Counted from the stretch's first letter, positions 16,777 through 26,326 are shown. The stretch is 64,000 nt of DNA from Pseudomonas alliivorans (GCF_017826695.1 NZ_JAFFZW010000003.1:496001-560000); one strand, 5' to 3'. Made by a program: numbers and translations. The notes: generated from the letters alone by a model not told the origin.

Positions 16777-17760
16777 TCAGAATTTTGCCGCAGCGGTGTC
16801 ATTCCTTGGCAGGACCGTGACCCACCAGGGCGTATGCTGTTCGATCCGTACAGGCAGCGCAGGCAGCAACGCCTTGAGCGCCAGGTCGGTATCGGTCAGC
16901 GGAAAGCTGCCGGTGATGCGCAGGTCGGCTACCAGCGGGTCGACGCCCAGATGTCCCTGTCGATAACGGCCCAGCTCCGCCAGCATGTCCTGCAGGCGAG
17001 CGTTGTCCACTACCAGCATGCCGCGGGTCCAGGCGTCTGCCCCCATCGGCAGCGCGAGCAGCGGCCCCAGGCCTTCTCGGGTCAGGCGAACTTGCTGGCC
17101 TTCGCGCAGGATCTGTTCCTGAGGAAGATCACGGGCGTTGGCGGCGACAGCCGATTGCAGCACGCTGAGCAGCGTACCGTCGGCATCGCGCCTGACCAGA
17201 AAACGCGTGCCGAGCGCGCGCATCTTGCCGTCCGGGGTTTCCACGATGAAGGGCCGGGGATCGTCATGATCGCCGGTCTGCACCAGGATCTCGCCGTCCT
17301 GCAGGATCACCCGGCGCTGATGCGCATCGAAGCGCACATCGATTGCGCTGTGGGTGTTGAGGCGAACGACGGTGTTGTCGGCCAGCCGCACGTCGCGCTG
17401 CTCGCCGGTCGCGGTGCGCTGATCGGCGAGCCAGTAATCCAGTGCGAGGTAACGGTCAGCGGTGAACAGCGCCAGTGCGCAGGCCAGAAATACCCCGGCC
17501 AGACCGCCGCCGAGCTTGCGCATACTGCGTCGCAAGGTGCCGGGCGCCTGCTGCAAAGCCTTACGCGCCGGACCTGACGGTACGGCAAAGCGCTGATTGA
17601 GCATGCCCAGTTGGCTCCAGGCACGGGCGTGTTCTTCATCGGCCGCCAGCCAACGGGCAAACTCGGCCCGCTCGGCATCGTTACCGCTGGCCGAATCCAG
17701 ATTCAGCTGCCATTCGATGGCCGCATCCAGCACACGTGCCGATACCGGTCTGGTGTTCAT
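16777..17760 (-). CDS. FecR-family anti-sigma/signal transducer
   Basis: 327 aa from the ATG at 17760, which overlaps the stop of the sigma-factor gene (ATGA); a frame extension to 17790 is disfavoured. The N-terminal cytosolic domain (DUF4880-like, with FARWLAADEEHARAWSQL) binds the sigma factor; a membrane helix lies near 93-110 (GGGLAGVFLACALALF); the periplasmic FecR domain follows with LADNTVVRLNTHSAIDV and TPDGKMRALGTRFLV. It passes a signal from a TonB-dependent receptor to the ECF factor. No receptor gene is next to it in this window. Confidence 0.9.
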   Translation of the reverse strand: MNTRPVSARVLDAAIEWQLNLDSASGNDAERAEFARWLAADEEHARAWSQLGMLNQRFAVPSGPARKALQQAPGTLRRSMRKLGGGLAGVFLACALALFTADRYLALDYWLADQRTATGEQRDVRLADNTVVRLNTHSAIDVRFDAHQRRVILQDGEILVQTGDHDDPRPFIVETPDGKMRALGTRFLVRRDADGTLLSVLQSAVAANARDLPQEQILREGQQVRLTREGLGPLLALPMGADAWTRGMLVVDNARLQDMLAELGRYRQGHLGVDPLVADLRITGSFPLTDTDLALKALLPALPVRIEQHTPWWVTVLPRNDTAAAKF

Positions 17761-18275
17761 GTCGGCGTGCCGTACAGCGCCACGTAGCATTGCCGCATCG
17801 CCTGAGCCAGGTACTGCCTGACCCGCGATACGGAAACGCCGAGCCGTTCGGCAATTTCTCCGTGGCTCATGCCGTCCAGACGGCTGTACAGAAAGGCCGT
17901 GCGCGCCTTGCTCGACAAGGTCGCCAGCAGACGATCAATCGTTTTCAGGTCTTCCAGGATCAGCAACTGCTCTTCAGGGGAGGGCTGTTCGGCTTCAGGG
18001 ACTTGCATCAGTTCGCAGAGATACGCCTGTTCCAGCGCCGCACGCCGGAAATGATCGAACATCAGGCCCTTGGCAACGGTCGCCAGAAACGCCCGCGGTT
18101 CTCTGGGCGACTCCAGTTCGTCACGCCCCAGCAAGCGCACGAAGGTGTCCTGACTCAGATCCTGAGCGCGCTGCGGGCAGGCGATGTTGCGCCGAAGCCA
18201 GGCCAGCAGCCAGCTGCGGTGATCGCGATACAAGGCTCCAACGATCTCGCTATGAGGGCTTGGGACTGACGACAC
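17757..18275 (-). CDS. ECF sigma factor, FecI type (iron-starvation)
   Basis: 172 aa from a GTG at 18275 (GAGGCC box). Region 2 spans about 10-75 (RDHRSWLLAWLRRN, DLSQDTFVRLLG, FLATVAKGLMFDHFRR) and region 4 about 105-160 (LSSKARTAFLYSRLDGMSHGEIAERLGVSVSRVRQY). It directs RNA polymerase to siderophore-uptake promoters when FecR releases it. A Fur-box-like sequence lies 29 bp upstream, fitting iron repression. Chromosomal position beside GST and cre genes resembles the fiuI-fiuR locus of P. aeruginosa, but the fiuA receptor gene is not here. Confidence 0.9.
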   Translation of the reverse strand: MSSVPSPHSEIVGALYRDHRSWLLAWLRRNIACPQRAQDLSQDTFVRLLGRDELESPREPRAFLATVAKGLMFDHFRRAALEQAYLCELMQVPEAEQPSPEEQLLILEDLKTIDRLLATLSSKARTAFLYSRLDGMSHGEIAERLGVSVSRVRQYLAQAMRQCYVALYGTPT

Positions 18276-18303
18276 GAACGGCCTCGATGAGAAGAATCTG
18301 ACT

Positions 18304-18322
18304 AAAGAGAATCATTCGCGAT
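18304..18322 (-). promoter_or_regulatory. Fur-box-like site upstream of the FecI gene
   Basis: On the minus strand the site reads ATCGCGAATGATTCTCTTT, matching the GATAATGATTCTC half of the Fur consensus well. Its place just upstream of an iron-starvation sigma gene supports Fur repression. Confidence 0.65.
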
Positions 18323-18388
18323 TGTGACAGGGCGCGTGGGTAGTGGCAATTGGCGTCTGTCGGTTGGGACAGACGCTGATGTCCGATT

Positions 18389-18411
18389 TTCCCTACGCTC
18401 CAGCATGGGAA
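18389..18411. repeat. Degenerate copy of the TTCCC...GGGAA intergenic repeat
   Basis: TTCCC at 18389-18393 and GGGAA at 18407-18411 flank TACGCTCCAGCAT. Related inverted repeats occur at 33083-33108 and 48049-48075; this is a worn member of the class. Confidence 0.5.
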
Positions 18412-18451
18412 TGCAGCCCGCGGGTTGTACAGACGTAGCAGATTCACGCCA

Positions 18452-19165
18452 TCAGAACGAATGCGACTGCTTGCGCCTGCGCCACTGGCCCAGGCATTCC
18501 TCCAGACGGACAGGGCTGTCGATCTGTTGACGGCGTGCGTGGCTGAACAGGATCAGGGCCAGCTCGGCGGTGACCAGGGCATCGGCGCTGGCGTTGTGGC
18601 GCTCTTCGGCGTGCAGGCCGAAGAAACGGGTCCAGTCATCCAGACCGGCGTGGCGCAGGTTGGCCTGCTCGCAGAGCATCGGGGCGATTTCCGCGACGTC
18701 GAAGAACGGATGCTGCAGGCGGTAATTCAGGCTGTCTTTCAAGGCGCGCGACAGCATGTGTTGGTCGAACGGCGCATGAAACCCCAGCACCGGGCTGTCA
18801 CCCAGAAATTCCATGAAATCCAGCAGCGCCTCGACCGGCTCACTGCCCGCTGCAATCGCGCTGGGTGCCAGACCGTGAATCAATACCGCCGGGCTGACCT
18901 TGTGATCGACGCGCAGTAACGTGCGCTCGAATTGCTGACCCAGATCGATGGCACCGTCCTCGATCACCACCGCGCCGATGGACAGCACTTGGTCGCGGTT
19001 CATGTTAAGGCCGCTGGTTTCCAGATCCAGCACCACCCAGCGCTGCTGGCGTAATGGCTTTTCGCTCAGTTTCGCGCAACTCGGCAGTGCCTTGAGCCGC
19101 TGCAACTGGTGGCTTTCCATCGGAGCTGCCTTGGGGCGAGGTTTCAGCCAATCGAACAGATTCAT
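18452..19165 (-). CDS. DnaQ-like 3'-5' exonuclease
   Basis: 237 aa. The DEDDh exonuclease motifs are visible: WVVLDLETSGLN (Exo I, Asp and Glu), VLGFHAPFDQHML (Exo II) and the C-terminal HNASADALVTAELAL (Exo III, His and Asp). It resembles the epsilon proofreading subunit but is a short stand-alone protein, so a role in DNA repair or RNA trimming is possible. It lies 13 bp downstream of the DUF294 gene on the same strand, the common pseudomonad arrangement. Confidence 0.87.
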   Translation of the reverse strand: MNLFDWLKPRPKAAPMESHQLQRLKALPSCAKLSEKPLRQQRWVVLDLETSGLNMNRDQVLSIGAVVIEDGAIDLGQQFERTLLRVDHKVSPAVLIHGLAPSAIAAGSEPVEALLDFMEFLGDSPVLGFHAPFDQHMLSRALKDSLNYRLQHPFFDVAEIAPMLCEQANLRHAGLDDWTRFFGLHAEERHNASADALVTAELALILFSHARRQQIDSPVRLEECLGQWRRRKQSHSF

Positions 19166-19178
19166 AGGACGTCGATAT

Positions 19179-21113
19179 TCACAGTTGGTAACGCAGCGTC
19201 AGGCTGGTTTGCAGCCGCTGCGCCTGACGAAACGATTCACGCAGGATGCGCCGGTCCAGATGGTTCAGAGTGTCCGGATCGATGCGGTTGGAGTACGCAA
19301 GGTTCTGGCGGCTCTGCAACTGGTGTTGCTGCATGCGCGTCTGCTGGATGAAGTGATAGGCCTCTTCGTAGGCCGCACCGTCCAGAGGGTCGATGGCCTC
19401 GCGTTCGACCAGCTGCCTCAGGCGTTCAAGGGTGTTGTTGGCGCCGATGCCGTTGGCCAGCGCCAGCAGCCGTGCACCATCCACGAACGGCGTCAGGCCT
19501 TCGGTTTTCAGGTCCAGCGTGTCTTTCTCGCTGCCTTTGCGCGCCAGCACGAAATCCTTGAAGCGACCCACGGGCGGACGTTGACGCAGCGCGTTTTCAG
19601 CCATCATGCGCTGGAACAGTTTGTTGTCCGCGACCTGCTCCAGAATGCCGCGACGCAATTGCTCGCAGCCGCTTTCATCGCCCCAGACCACACGCAGGTC
19701 GAAATAGATGCTTGAGGCCAGCAGGTTCTCGGGCGTGGCTTCCCGAATGAACGACGCGAACCGTCGGGACCATTCGGCGCGCGACAGGCACAGCTCCGGG
19801 TTACTGGCCATGATGTTGCCTTTGCACAGCGTGAAGCCGCACTGCGCCAGACTCTGGTTGATCCGCTCGGCAATCGGTAACAGCAGCGCGCGGATGCGAG
19901 TGGCTTCTGCGGCGTCGGCGGCTTCGAACAGAATGCCGTTATCCTGATCGGTATGCAGCGTCTGCTCGCGCCGGCCTTCGCTACCGAAACACAGCCAGCT
20001 GAACGGCACGCCGGGATCGCCTTTCTCTTCCAGCGTCAGTTCGATGACCCGGCAGACGGTGTGGTCGTTGAGCAGCGTGATGATCTGCGTGATCTGGGTC
20101 GAGGACGCGCCGTGGGCCAGCATGCGGTCGACCAGTTGGACGATATCGCCGCGTAATCCGGTCAGCGCTTCGATGCGTGGCGCATTGCGAATGGTCCGTG
20201 CCAGATGCACCAGGTCGACCCGTTGCAGTGAGAACAGATCCCGCTCGGAAACAACACCGCACAGACGTCCATCCCTGACCAGACACACATGGGCAATGTG
20301 CCGTCCGGTCATCGCGATGGCCGCATCGAATGCGCTCGCGTCGGGGCTCAGGTGGAAGGGCGCCTGGCTCATGCTGTGCTGGATCTCGGCGCCGAAGTCG
20401 GTGGTGACATCGGCGACCGCTTCGCGCAGGTCACGCAGGGTAAAAATCCCCAGCGGCGCCTGACGCTCATCGACGATGACGATGCTGCCCACCTGCTGTT
20501 CATGCATCAGCTTCACGGCTTCACGCATTGGCATTTCAGGGCTGCACATGACCGGGTGTCGCATGGCCAGCTCGCCCAGCCTTGTGTTCAGGGAATACTG
20601 CGTACCCAGGGTTTCGGCGGCACGCTGCTGGACCTGCTGATTGACCTGATCCAGCAGACTGCTGACGCCGCGCAGGGCGAAGTCGCGAAAGGTCGTGGAC
20701 AGTGCAAACAGCTTGATGAAGGCCTGCTTGTTCAGTTGCAGGCAGAAGGTATCTTCGGCGGCCAGATGCTCGGTGCGTGTGGCCCGTTCGCCCAGCAATG
20801 CCGCCAGCGGAAAGCATTCTCCGGTGGTGATTTCAAAGGTGGTTTCCGTACCGCCCTTGGCAGAATGCGGACGTTCACCTACCACTCGGCCCTGTTTGAC
20901 GATATAAAAGTGCTCTACTGGCCCATCGCCAGGCTTGATGATGCTCTCATCGGCAGCGTAAAACCTGAGCTGACATTGTTCGACGAGGTACGCCAGATGC
21001 GCATTTTCCATCTGGTTGAAAGGCGGGAATCGTTGCAGGAACTGCATGGTGCCGTGAATGTTCTGCAGCACCGCTGTCTTGCCTGCCTGGGTGAAAGCGT
21101 CTGCTTTACTCAT
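19179..21113 (-). CDS. cNMP-binding/CBS/DUF294 nucleotidyltransferase-like protein
   Basis: 644 aa from the ATG at 21113 (MSKADAFTQ); an ATG at 21146 would add 11 residues. Domain order: cyclic-nucleotide-binding fold (about 25-140, with YIVKQGRVVGERP), two CBS repeats (about 190-310, with RHPVMCSPEMPMREAVKLM and VVSERDLFSL), then the DUF294 nucleotidyltransferase-like domain (GSEGRREQTLHTDQDNGILF, containing the GS and DxD-like residues) and its C-terminal helical partner. This architecture is that of putative signal-transducing nucleotidyltransferases; the ligand and target are unknown. Divergent from the receiver protein gene at 21344. Confidence 0.87.
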   Translation of the reverse strand: MSKADAFTQAGKTAVLQNIHGTMQFLQRFPPFNQMENAHLAYLVEQCQLRFYAADESIIKPGDGPVEHFYIVKQGRVVGERPHSAKGGTETTFEITTGECFPLAALLGERATRTEHLAAEDTFCLQLNKQAFIKLFALSTTFRDFALRGVSSLLDQVNQQVQQRAAETLGTQYSLNTRLGELAMRHPVMCSPEMPMREAVKLMHEQQVGSIVIVDERQAPLGIFTLRDLREAVADVTTDFGAEIQHSMSQAPFHLSPDASAFDAAIAMTGRHIAHVCLVRDGRLCGVVSERDLFSLQRVDLVHLARTIRNAPRIEALTGLRGDIVQLVDRMLAHGASSTQITQIITLLNDHTVCRVIELTLEEKGDPGVPFSWLCFGSEGRREQTLHTDQDNGILFEAADAAEATRIRALLLPIAERINQSLAQCGFTLCKGNIMASNPELCLSRAEWSRRFASFIREATPENLLASSIYFDLRVVWGDESGCEQLRRGILEQVADNKLFQRMMAENALRQRPPVGRFKDFVLARKGSEKDTLDLKTEGLTPFVDGARLLALANGIGANNTLERLRQLVEREAIDPLDGAAYEEAYHFIQQTRMQQHQLQSRQNLAYSNRIDPDTLNHLDRRILRESFRQAQRLQTSLTLRYQL

Positions 21114-21343
21114 GAGCTGTTCCGCGTTCTTGTTATTGACGCTCATGGTCGGCCGCTTGCAGCACAGTGCCCATTGGACGTAAGTCTTACGCCGGAACTG
21201 AACGTAATGGGGCACGCTGTTGCCAGAGAAGGGTGAACGAACGCACCGGAGCGCGAACGATCATTGGCCGGGAAGCCGACGAAATACAGTGCAGGTTGAC
21301 CGTTATCTGCTGTCGGATAGGTTCAGGGAATGATGAGATTGCG

Positions 21344-21787
21344 ATGATTGACCACGACATATTGAGCGACGAAGAGCGCAGTGCCCTCTCTGAGGTCATG
21401 CTGGAACCCAACCGTGATGCGCCGCAACGTGTATTGATCGTCGATGACGACAATGATGCGCGCGAGCTGCTGGCCGAAATTCTGAGCCTCAATGACATCA
21501 GCTGCATGACAGCGGCGGATGTTGACGGTGCGCTTGAGCTGATCAGAACGCGTGAGTCCATCGGGCTGCTGATCACCGACCTGCGCATGGCGCCGTCTGA
21601 TGGTCTGGACCTGATACGTCAGGTGCGAGAATCCGACCGCGCCGAATTGCCCATCATCATCGTTTCAGGCGATGCCAACGTGCGTGACGCCATCGATGCG
21701 ATGCACCTGAACGTTGTGGATTTTCTGCTCAAGCCACTCAATACCAAGCAACTGGTGAAACTGATCAGGCGGGAATTGGGAATGTAA
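21344..21787 (+). CDS. Stand-alone response-regulator receiver protein
   Basis: 147 aa from the ATG at 21344; the open frame reaches back to 21167 but the receiver begins only at residue 29. It has the acidic pocket IVDDDND, phosphoacceptor Asp79 in LLITDLRM, the Thr/Ser position in IIIVSGDANV and Lys in FLLKPLN. There is no output domain and no kinase gene in the window, so it must act through protein contacts or a phosphorelay partner elsewhere. A perfect hairpin follows at 21799. Confidence 0.87.
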   Translation: MIDHDILSDEERSALSEVMLEPNRDAPQRVLIVDDDNDARELLAEILSLNDISCMTAADVDGALELIRTRESIGLLITDLRMAPSDGLDLIRQVRESDRAELPIIIVSGDANVRDAIDAMHLNVVDFLLKPLNTKQLVKLIRRELGM

Positions 21788-21798
21788 AACATGGCGGT

Positions 21799-21820
21799 CA
21801 GAGATACCTTCGTATCTCTG
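21799..21820. terminator. Perfect 9-bp hairpin after the receiver gene
   Basis: CAGAGATAC (21799-21807), loop CTTC, GTATCTCTG (21812-21820), 12 bases after the stop. No T-tract follows, so it may be a factor-assisted terminator or an mRNA 3'-end stabiliser. Confidence 0.5.
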
Positions 21821-21971
21821 CCACTGTGGTGTCCCTTGGCAAACGCTGGACCGCAGCAGACCTGACGGCGCTCCGCCTGTCCGCTTCCACAAAAACAACG
21901 TCTATTCGGTACATCACGATGAGCGCGTGCGCCGCAGGGCCTGAGCCCTGAAGCGCGCCTTGCCTTCGGCG

Positions 21972-24149
21972 TTACTGAGCGTTCCTGGCCTTGAACTCGC
22001 GACGACGACGATGCAGCACCGGCTCGGTGTAGCCGTTCGGTTGGCGAGTGCCCTGGATCACCAGTTCAACCGCTGCCTGAAAGGCAATATTGCTGTCGAA
22101 ATCCGGTGCCAGTGGACGATACAGGGCATCGCCTGCGTTCTGGCGATCCACCACCGGCGCCATGCGCTTGAGGCTTTCCAGCACCTGCGCTTCAGTGACC
22201 ACGCCATGACGCAGCCAGTTGGCCATGTGCTGACTTGAAATGCGCAGCGTTGCGCGGTCTTCCATCAGGCCGATGTCGTTAATGTCAGGCACCTTCGAGC
22301 AGCCTACGCCCTGATCGATCCAGCGCACCACGTAACCCAGAATGCCCTGCGCGTTGTTGTCCAGTTCGTTCTGGATCTCTTCCGGCGTCCAGTCGGTATT
22401 CGGCGCGAGCGGGATGGTCAGAATGTCGTCTACCGAGGCTGGCTCGCGCTGGGCCAGTTCGGCCTGACGGGCGAACACATCGACCTTGTGATAGTGCAAC
22501 GCATGCAAAGCAGCGGCAGTTGGCGAAGGCACCCACGCGGTGTTGGCTCCGGCCAGCGGGTGAGCGATTTTCTGCTCCAGCATCGCAGCCATCAGGTCCG
22601 GCATCGCCCACATGCCCTTGCCGATCTGCGCCTTGCCCTGCAGGCCGCATTTCAGGCCGATATCGACGTTGGAGTTCTCGTAAGCCGCAATCCATTTTTC
22701 GGCCTTCATTTGAGCCTTGCGCACCACTGGACCAGCTTCCATCGAGGTATGAATCTCGTCACCCGTGCGGTCCAGGAAACCGGTGTTGATGAACACCACG
22801 CGCTCGCTGGCAGCCTGGATACAGGCTTTGAGGTTCACCGTGGTACGGCGCTCCTCGTCCATGATCCCGACTTTCAATGTGTTGCGTGGCAGCCCCAATA
22901 CCTGCTCGACGCGACCGAACAGCTCGTTGGTGAACGCCGCCTCTTCCGGGCCGTGCATTTTGGGTTTGACGATATACACCGAGCCACGACGGCTGTTGCT
23001 GCGTGTGGTGTTGCCGTTGAGGTTGTGCATCGCCGCCAGGCTGGTCAGCAGGCCGTCGAGAATGCCTTCCGGCACTTCGTTGCCGTGCCTGTCGAGAATC
23101 GCGTCGATGGTCATCAGGTGACCAACATTGCGGATGAACAGCAGCGAGCGTCCGTGAAGCGTGACTTCGCCGCCCGCAGGCGTGGTGTAGACGCGGTCCG
23201 GGTTCATGGTGCGGGTGAAGGTTTCGCCGCCCTTGGACACCGACTCGGCCAGATCGCCTTTCATCAGACCCAGCCAGTTTCTGTACACGATGACCTTGTC
23301 GTCGGCATCGACCGCGGCGATGGAGTCCTCGCAGTCCATGATGGTGGTCAGCGCGGCTTCCATGAGGATGTCTTTGACACCTGCAGGATCGGTCTTCCCC
23401 ACAGGGCTGGACGCATCGATCTGGATTTCGAAATGCAGGCCGTTGTGTTCGAGCAGCACGGCAATCGGTGCCGAGGCATCGCCCTGAAAGCCGATCAATT
23501 GTGTGTCGTTCCTGAGCCCGGTGTTGCTGCCGCCCTTGAGACTGACCACCAGCTTGCCGTCGATCATTCTGTAGGCGGTCGATTCAACGTGCGAGCCCGC
23601 TGACAGCGGCGCGGCTTCGTCGAGAAACGCGCGGGCGAAGGCAATGACCTTGTCGCCACGTACCTTGTTGTAGCCTTGACCTTTCTCGGCGCCGCCCGCT
23701 TCGCTGATGGCATCGGTGCCATAAAGCGCGTCGTACAGCGAGCCCCAACGAGCGTTGGACGCGTTGAGCGCAAAGCGTGCGTTCATCACCGGTACGACCA
23801 GTTGCGGGCCGGCCATGGTGGCGATTTCCTCATCGACGTTTTGAGTCGTGATCTGGAAGTCCGCCGCTTCGGGCAGCAGGTAACCGATTTCCTGAAGGAA
23901 TGCCTTGTAAGACGAGGCGTCGTGCGCCTGTCCGGCACGGGACTGATGCCAGGCATCGATTTTTGCCTGCAAGTCGTCACGTTTTTCGAGAAGAGCGCGG
24001 TTTTTCGGAGCGAGGTCGTGGATCAGTGGGTCCGCACCGGCCCAGAATGCATCGGCACTGAGGCCGGTTCCAGGAATGGCTTCGTTCTGCACGAAGTCAT
24101 ACAGGGCTTTGGCGACCCGCAGGTCACCGACTTGAACGTACTCGGTCAT
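21972..24149 (-). CDS. glcB: Malate synthase G
   Basis: 725 aa from the ATG at 24149 (GTGAGG box), the normal length for isoform G; 14 more codons upstream are open but lack support. It condenses glyoxylate with acetyl-CoA to malate in the glyoxylate shunt. Visible blocks: [60 protein letters not shown] and, near the end, [15 protein letters not shown]. It is monocistronic: neighbours are a convergent receiver gene and a divergent ACT regulator. Confidence 0.96.
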   Translation of the reverse strand: MTEYVQVGDLRVAKALYDFVQNEAIPGTGLSADAFWAGADPLIHDLAPKNRALLEKRDDLQAKIDAWHQSRAGQAHDASSYKAFLQEIGYLLPEAADFQITTQNVDEEIATMAGPQLVVPVMNARFALNASNARWGSLYDALYGTDAISEAGGAEKGQGYNKVRGDKVIAFARAFLDEAAPLSAGSHVESTAYRMIDGKLVVSLKGGSNTGLRNDTQLIGFQGDASAPIAVLLEHNGLHFEIQIDASSPVGKTDPAGVKDILMEAALTTIMDCEDSIAAVDADDKVIVYRNWLGLMKGDLAESVSKGGETFTRTMNPDRVYTTPAGGEVTLHGRSLLFIRNVGHLMTIDAILDRHGNEVPEGILDGLLTSLAAMHNLNGNTTRSNSRRGSVYIVKPKMHGPEEAAFTNELFGRVEQVLGLPRNTLKVGIMDEERRTTVNLKACIQAASERVVFINTGFLDRTGDEIHTSMEAGPVVRKAQMKAEKWIAAYENSNVDIGLKCGLQGKAQIGKGMWAMPDLMAAMLEQKIAHPLAGANTAWVPSPTAAALHALHYHKVDVFARQAELAQREPASVDDILTIPLAPNTDWTPEEIQNELDNNAQGILGYVVRWIDQGVGCSKVPDINDIGLMEDRATLRISSQHMANWLRHGVVTEAQVLESLKRMAPVVDRQNAGDALYRPLAPDFDSNIAFQAAVELVIQGTRQPNGYTEPVLHRRRREFKARNAQ

Positions 24150-24460
24150 TGCACTTGCCTCACTCTGCTCAGCAGGGTCGAGCTCACTCAAGGAGCGCTC
24201 TGTTATTGATTTTGGTGTTATGTAGTGCGCGCCGCGAAATACTACATGACTGGCGGCCTTGTGAAAACGCTGGTGAATATGTCGCTAAAACGACTGGATC
24301 GACTTATTCGGTCACGATTTCTTCGCGCTGTGCTTGAAAACAGCCCGGATTGTTCCACAAGTGAGGCTGAACGGTACACGATTTGCCTTTCGAGGTCCGC
24401 TGCGCAACCTTGCCTATACTCATCCAACCCTTGCATTGTGAACAACAAGAGGAATTGACC
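24150..24460. other. Intergenic control region between glcB and the ACT-domain gene
   Basis: The 311-bp divergent spacer holds no gene. It contains an inverted repeat ATGTAGT (24221-24227) / ACTACAT (24242-24248) with a 14-bp spacer, a candidate regulator site for glcB, and a TATACT hexamer about 45 bp before the ACT gene start, for which no well-spaced -35 element was found. Confidence 0.45.
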
Positions 24461-24988
24461 GTGGATCATCTCGTCGTAACGCTGGTTGCCCCCGACAAGC
24501 CCGGACTGGTCGAGCGCATCGCCCAATGCATCGCCGAGCAGGGCGGCAACTGGCTGGAGAGCCGTATGTCCCGGATGGCCGGGCAGTTCGCAGGCATTCT
24601 GAAAGTGGGCGTGGAACCTGAAAAATACGATGACCTGATCGCCGCGCTGAATGCGCTTTCGGCTCATGGCATTCGCATGCTGCTCGCCGAAAGCGTGGTC
24701 GAGACCACCGGCCAGACCCGTCCGATCAGCATGGAGCTGGTTGGCAACGATCGTGCGGGTATCGTGCGCGATATCACCCGTGTGCTGGCGGAGCAGGGTG
24801 TCAATGTCGAGCGGCTGATCACCGATGTCTCGCCTGCACCCATGAGCAGCGAATTGCTGTTTCACGCCGAGGCTGTGCTCGGCGTGCCATTGACCCTTTC
24901 GCTGGACGACCTGCAGGCCCGGCTGGAAACACTGGCGGATGATCTGATGGTGGAGTTGGTGTTGCGCTCGGACGAGCAATCACGCTGA
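24461..24988 (+). CDS. Tandem ACT-domain regulator (glycine cleavage repressor GcvR family)
   Basis: 175 aa from a GTG at 24461 with AGAGG at 8 bases; the upstream open frame to 24383 is not supported. Two ACT domains are seen: about 3-75 (VVTLVAPDKPGLVERIAQCIAEQ) and about 88-165 (MELVGNDRAGIVRDITRVLAEQ). Such proteins bind amino acids and in E. coli GcvR antagonises GcvA at the gcv operon; here the partner is unknown. A strong terminator lies downstream at 25152. Confidence 0.82.
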   Translation: MDHLVVTLVAPDKPGLVERIAQCIAEQGGNWLESRMSRMAGQFAGILKVGVEPEKYDDLIAALNALSAHGIRMLLAESVVETTGQTRPISMELVGNDRAGIVRDITRVLAEQGVNVERLITDVSPAPMSSELLFHAEAVLGVPLTLSLDDLQARLETLADDLMVELVLRSDEQSR

Positions 24989-24991
24989 AGT

Positions 24992-25138
24992 TTATCCACG
25001 CTTATCCTGCACCTGCCTGTGGATAAGCTGGGGGAATCGCGTTGCACGCCATGTGTGGCGCGGCTTTGCGGGGTTTGATCAAAAATTCAACAGTTTCAAA
25101 GGCTTGTGCACAAATAGCGTGAGTCTGCCTGTGGATAA
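24992..25138. other. Cluster of DnaA-box-like sequences
   Basis: Two perfect TTATCCACA boxes on the minus strand (TGTGGATAA at 25018-25026 and 25130-25138), one TTATCCACG at 24992-25000, a weaker TTATCCTGC at 25002-25010 and TTGTGCACAA at 25104-25113, all in a 150-bp intergenic stretch. A chance cluster is possible, but the density is unusual outside oriC. Confidence 0.5.
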
Positions 25139-25151
25139 CCGTTGGAGAACC

Positions 25152-25188
25152 CCTTGCAGGCCACGCGGAACGTGGCCTGCAAGGTTTT
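25152..25188. terminator. Strong Rho-independent terminator between the convergent ACT and rarD genes
   Basis: A perfect 14-bp stem (CCTTGCAGGCCACG at 25152-25165, complement at 25171-25184) with a CGGAA loop is followed by TTTT and, after GTATG, TTTTTT on the plus strand. Confidence 0.85.
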
Positions 25189-25201
25189 GTATGTTTTTTG
25201 A

Positions 25202-26089
25202 TCAGCGCCGGCGGCGCAGGCTCAGCCAGGCGTCGATGCTGTAAATCGCAAGACCGGCCCAGATACACGCGAAGGTAACGATGGTGCTGACGTTCATGTG
25301 CTCGTCATAAAGCAACACGGCCAGCAGCAGGACCAGCGTCGGGGCCAGATACTGGAGAAACCCCAGCGTGGTATACGGCAGGTGACGGGCTGCGGCGTTG
25401 AAACACACCAGCGGGATCAGCGTCACCGGGCCTGCGGCTGCCAGCCAGATGGCCTGAGAGGTGGTCCAGAACTCGGCCTGCGCACTCAGCGCGCCTGGAT
25501 TGAGCGCCAGCCAGATCAGCGCCAGCGGTACCAGCATCCAGGTTTCCACGACCAGACCGGGCAGGGCGGCGACCGGGGCTTTCTTGCGAATCAGCCCGTA
25601 GAAGCCAAAGGTCAACGGCAGCAGCAGCGAGACCCACGGCAGATTGCCGACCTGCCAGACCTGCTGCGCCACACCGGCTGCCGCAAGCCCCACCGCCAGC
25701 CATTGCAAACGCCTGAGCCGTTCGCCCAGCAGCACCATGCCAAGCAGAACGTTGACCAGCGGATTGATGTAATACCCCAGACTGGCTTCGACCATTCGCC
25801 CGTTGTTCACTGCCCACACGTACACAATCCAGTTGGCTGCGATCAGCGAACCGCTGAGCGCCAGCACCGCAATGCGTTTCGGGTTGTCCCGCAGTTCGCG
25901 CCACCAGCCGGGGTGCTTCCAGAACATCAGCACGATCGAGCCGAACAGCGCCGACCACAGCACCCGGTGAATGATGATCTCGATGGCCGGTACGGCGGCG
26001 ATGGCTTTGAAGTAGATGGGGAACAGGCCCCAGATGGTGTAAGCGCTCAGGCCGAGAATGTATCCGCGACGCGGATTGGCAGCTTGCAT
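25202..26089 (-). CDS. rarD: RarD-type EamA/DMT transporter
   Basis: 295 aa from the ATG at 26089 with AAGGGA upstream. Ten hydrophobic helices in two EamA halves; family motifs include RRGYILGLSAYTIWGLFPIYFKA at the start (RarD signature), HRVLWS, and NWIVYVWAVNNGRMVEASLGYYINPL. RarD proteins belong to the drug/metabolite transporter superfamily; the substrate is not established (chloramphenicol-sensitive annotation is historical). Single gene, ending close to the terminator at 25152. Confidence 0.88.
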   Translation of the reverse strand: MQAANPRRGYILGLSAYTIWGLFPIYFKAIAAVPAIEIIIHRVLWSALFGSIVLMFWKHPGWWRELRDNPKRIAVLALSGSLIAANWIVYVWAVNNGRMVEASLGYYINPLVNVLLGMVLLGERLRRLQWLAVGLAAAGVAQQVWQVGNLPWVSLLLPLTFGFYGLIRKKAPVAALPGLVVETWMLVPLALIWLALNPGALSAQAEFWTTSQAIWLAAAGPVTLIPLVCFNAAARHLPYTTLGFLQYLAPTLVLLLAVLLYDEHMNVSTIVTFACIWAGLAIYSIDAWLSLRRRR

Positions 26090-26175
26090 GGGTCGTCCCT
26101 TAAAAGCAGGTGTTGCGGTTTTTAGTAGTGAGTTGCTGAGCGTGCCTCGGGCTCGCGCTGGTTGGATAACCATCC

Positions 26176-26263
26176 CGTGGGAGGCGGCTTGCCGGCGATA
26201 GCGTCAGGCCCGGCAGTGAAGGGCTGACTGAGACATCGCCTCGCCGACAAGCCGCTTCCCACG
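26176..26263. repeat. Paired REP-like element (BIME), copy 1
   Basis: An 88-bp element with inverted ends: CGTGGGAGGCGGCTTGCCGG at 26176 and the mirrored GCCGACAAGCCGCTTCCCAC ending at 26263. The same paired unit occurs at 58956-59044. Location in an intergenic region and the GGCGGCTTGCCGGCGA core match REP elements of fluorescent and syringae pseudomonads. Confidence 0.85.
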
Positions 26264-26326
26264 AGGTTTGGATTCCTCCAGCAAGACGTGTTCCTTGCCC
26301 TGAGCGTGGGAGCGATCATTGAGTGT

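Noticed and set aside
22488..23603. A 371-codon plus-strand frame across glcB.
   Set aside because: Shadow of malate synthase G; no start context or family features.
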